Of a DNA stretch of 5,941 nt, positions 5,690 through 5,941 are shown piece by piece. The notes under the pieces were generated by a model, which was not told the DNA's origin, made no database searches, and saw nothing but the letters and a program-made list of their open reading frames with translations. A program made the translations under genes and the position numbers. The stretch lies in the NCBI GenBank assembly GCA_020631035.1, contig JAHDIA010000399.1:1-5941 (forward strand). The letters are read 5' to 3'. How positions within the stretch are numbered: position 1 is the stretch's first letter; the number at the start of each line of letters is the position of its first letter. The stretch comes from Chitinophagales bacterium (GTDB lineage Bacteria; Bacteroidota; Bacteroidia; Chitinophagales; UBA2359).

Positions 5690-5833
5690 ATGATGATTGT
5701 ATTGAAATTCGTAATTAATAACGAACGAAGTTCTGAAATAGTTGATTTAGTAATGCTAAAATAATAACCTATCATTTTATGCTGCGACATTTTCTGATCT
5801 ACTGCATCAAAAATACTCGCCTTAGCTCTGCTA

Positions 5834-5865
5834 GGACTGGAATGCCAGCCCAGTCCGCTTTTTTT
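5834..5865 (+). terminator. Rho-independent terminator-like hairpin, plus strand
   Basis: A perfect 7-bp stem, ggactgg (5834-5840) and ccagtcc (5850-5856), with a 9-nt loop is followed by gc and seven T (5859-5865). This is a good intrinsic terminator for plus-strand transcription. A smaller hairpin, tagc-tct-gcta (5823-5833), abuts it. No plus-strand gene lies between it and 5690, so what it terminates is unclear: a short RNA, or read-through from the left. The rest of 5690-5941 shows nothing recognisable. Confidence 0.6.
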
Positions 5866-5941
5866 CTTTGTATATCAAAAAATCTCTTTGCCTAAAATCG
5901 AAACTTTATTTTTTCAACATTACTTATGGTAAAGAATTAAG

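Noticed and set aside
5690..5764. Plus-strand 24-codon frame starting ATGATG next to the peroxiredoxin start
   Set aside because: Very short, AT-rich, no ribosome-binding signal, and about 70 nt before the plus-strand terminator; not supported as a gene.
5808..5815. TATTTTTG on the minus strand, a possible Bacteroidota -7 box for the redox series
   Set aside because: Matches TAnnTTTG, but no TTG stands at the expected -33 distance, and such octamers are frequent in AT-rich DNA.

Overview
The window looks like chromosomal DNA of a Bacteroidota bacterium, most plausibly a Saprospirales/Lewinella-type lineage. The clues are an AT-leaning composition, no Shine-Dalgarno-like sites before the starts, the style of the ECF sigma factor, lipoprotein signal peptides of the C-x-K-D type, and a MauG-like di-haem enzyme next to an MbnP-like lipoprotein. 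All seven supported genes lie on the minus strand, so the window is transcribed right to left.

Right to left: positions 5690-5941 are a gene-free upstream region with a hairpin plus T-run that would terminate plus-strand transcription. Then comes a closely spaced, co-directional series: a secreted CxxC peroxiredoxin-like protein (5099-5689), an MbnP-family lipoprotein (4341-5075), a first di-haem MauG/MbnH-type lipoprotein (3211-4278), a small antitoxin and a PIN-domain toxin (2932-3147 and 2555-2950, overlapping by 19 nt), and a second di-haem MauG-type lipoprotein (1349-2518). Gaps are 23, 62, 63 and 36 nt, so one operon is possible. Positions 728-1348 are non-coding and hold four copies of a 24-bp tandem repeat and a dyad structure in the leader of the next gene. 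The last gene (23-727) encodes an ECF sigma factor with an unusual N-terminal extension made by an in-frame tandem duplication.

The main functional unit is the envelope redox cassette. In the characterised MbnH-MbnP pair, the di-haem enzyme oxidises a tryptophan of MbnP to kynurenine and this creates a copper-binding site. Here an MbnP-like protein sits beside two different di-haem enzymes and a secreted thiol-redox protein. Three of these four proteins are predicted lipoproteins, and all three carry C-x-K-D, which resembles the start of the surface-export signal known in Flavobacteriia. A surface-anchored, copper-related post-translational oxidation system is a reasonable inference but is not shown by the sequence. 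The AT-rich toxin-antitoxin pair between the two di-haem genes looks like a later insertion.
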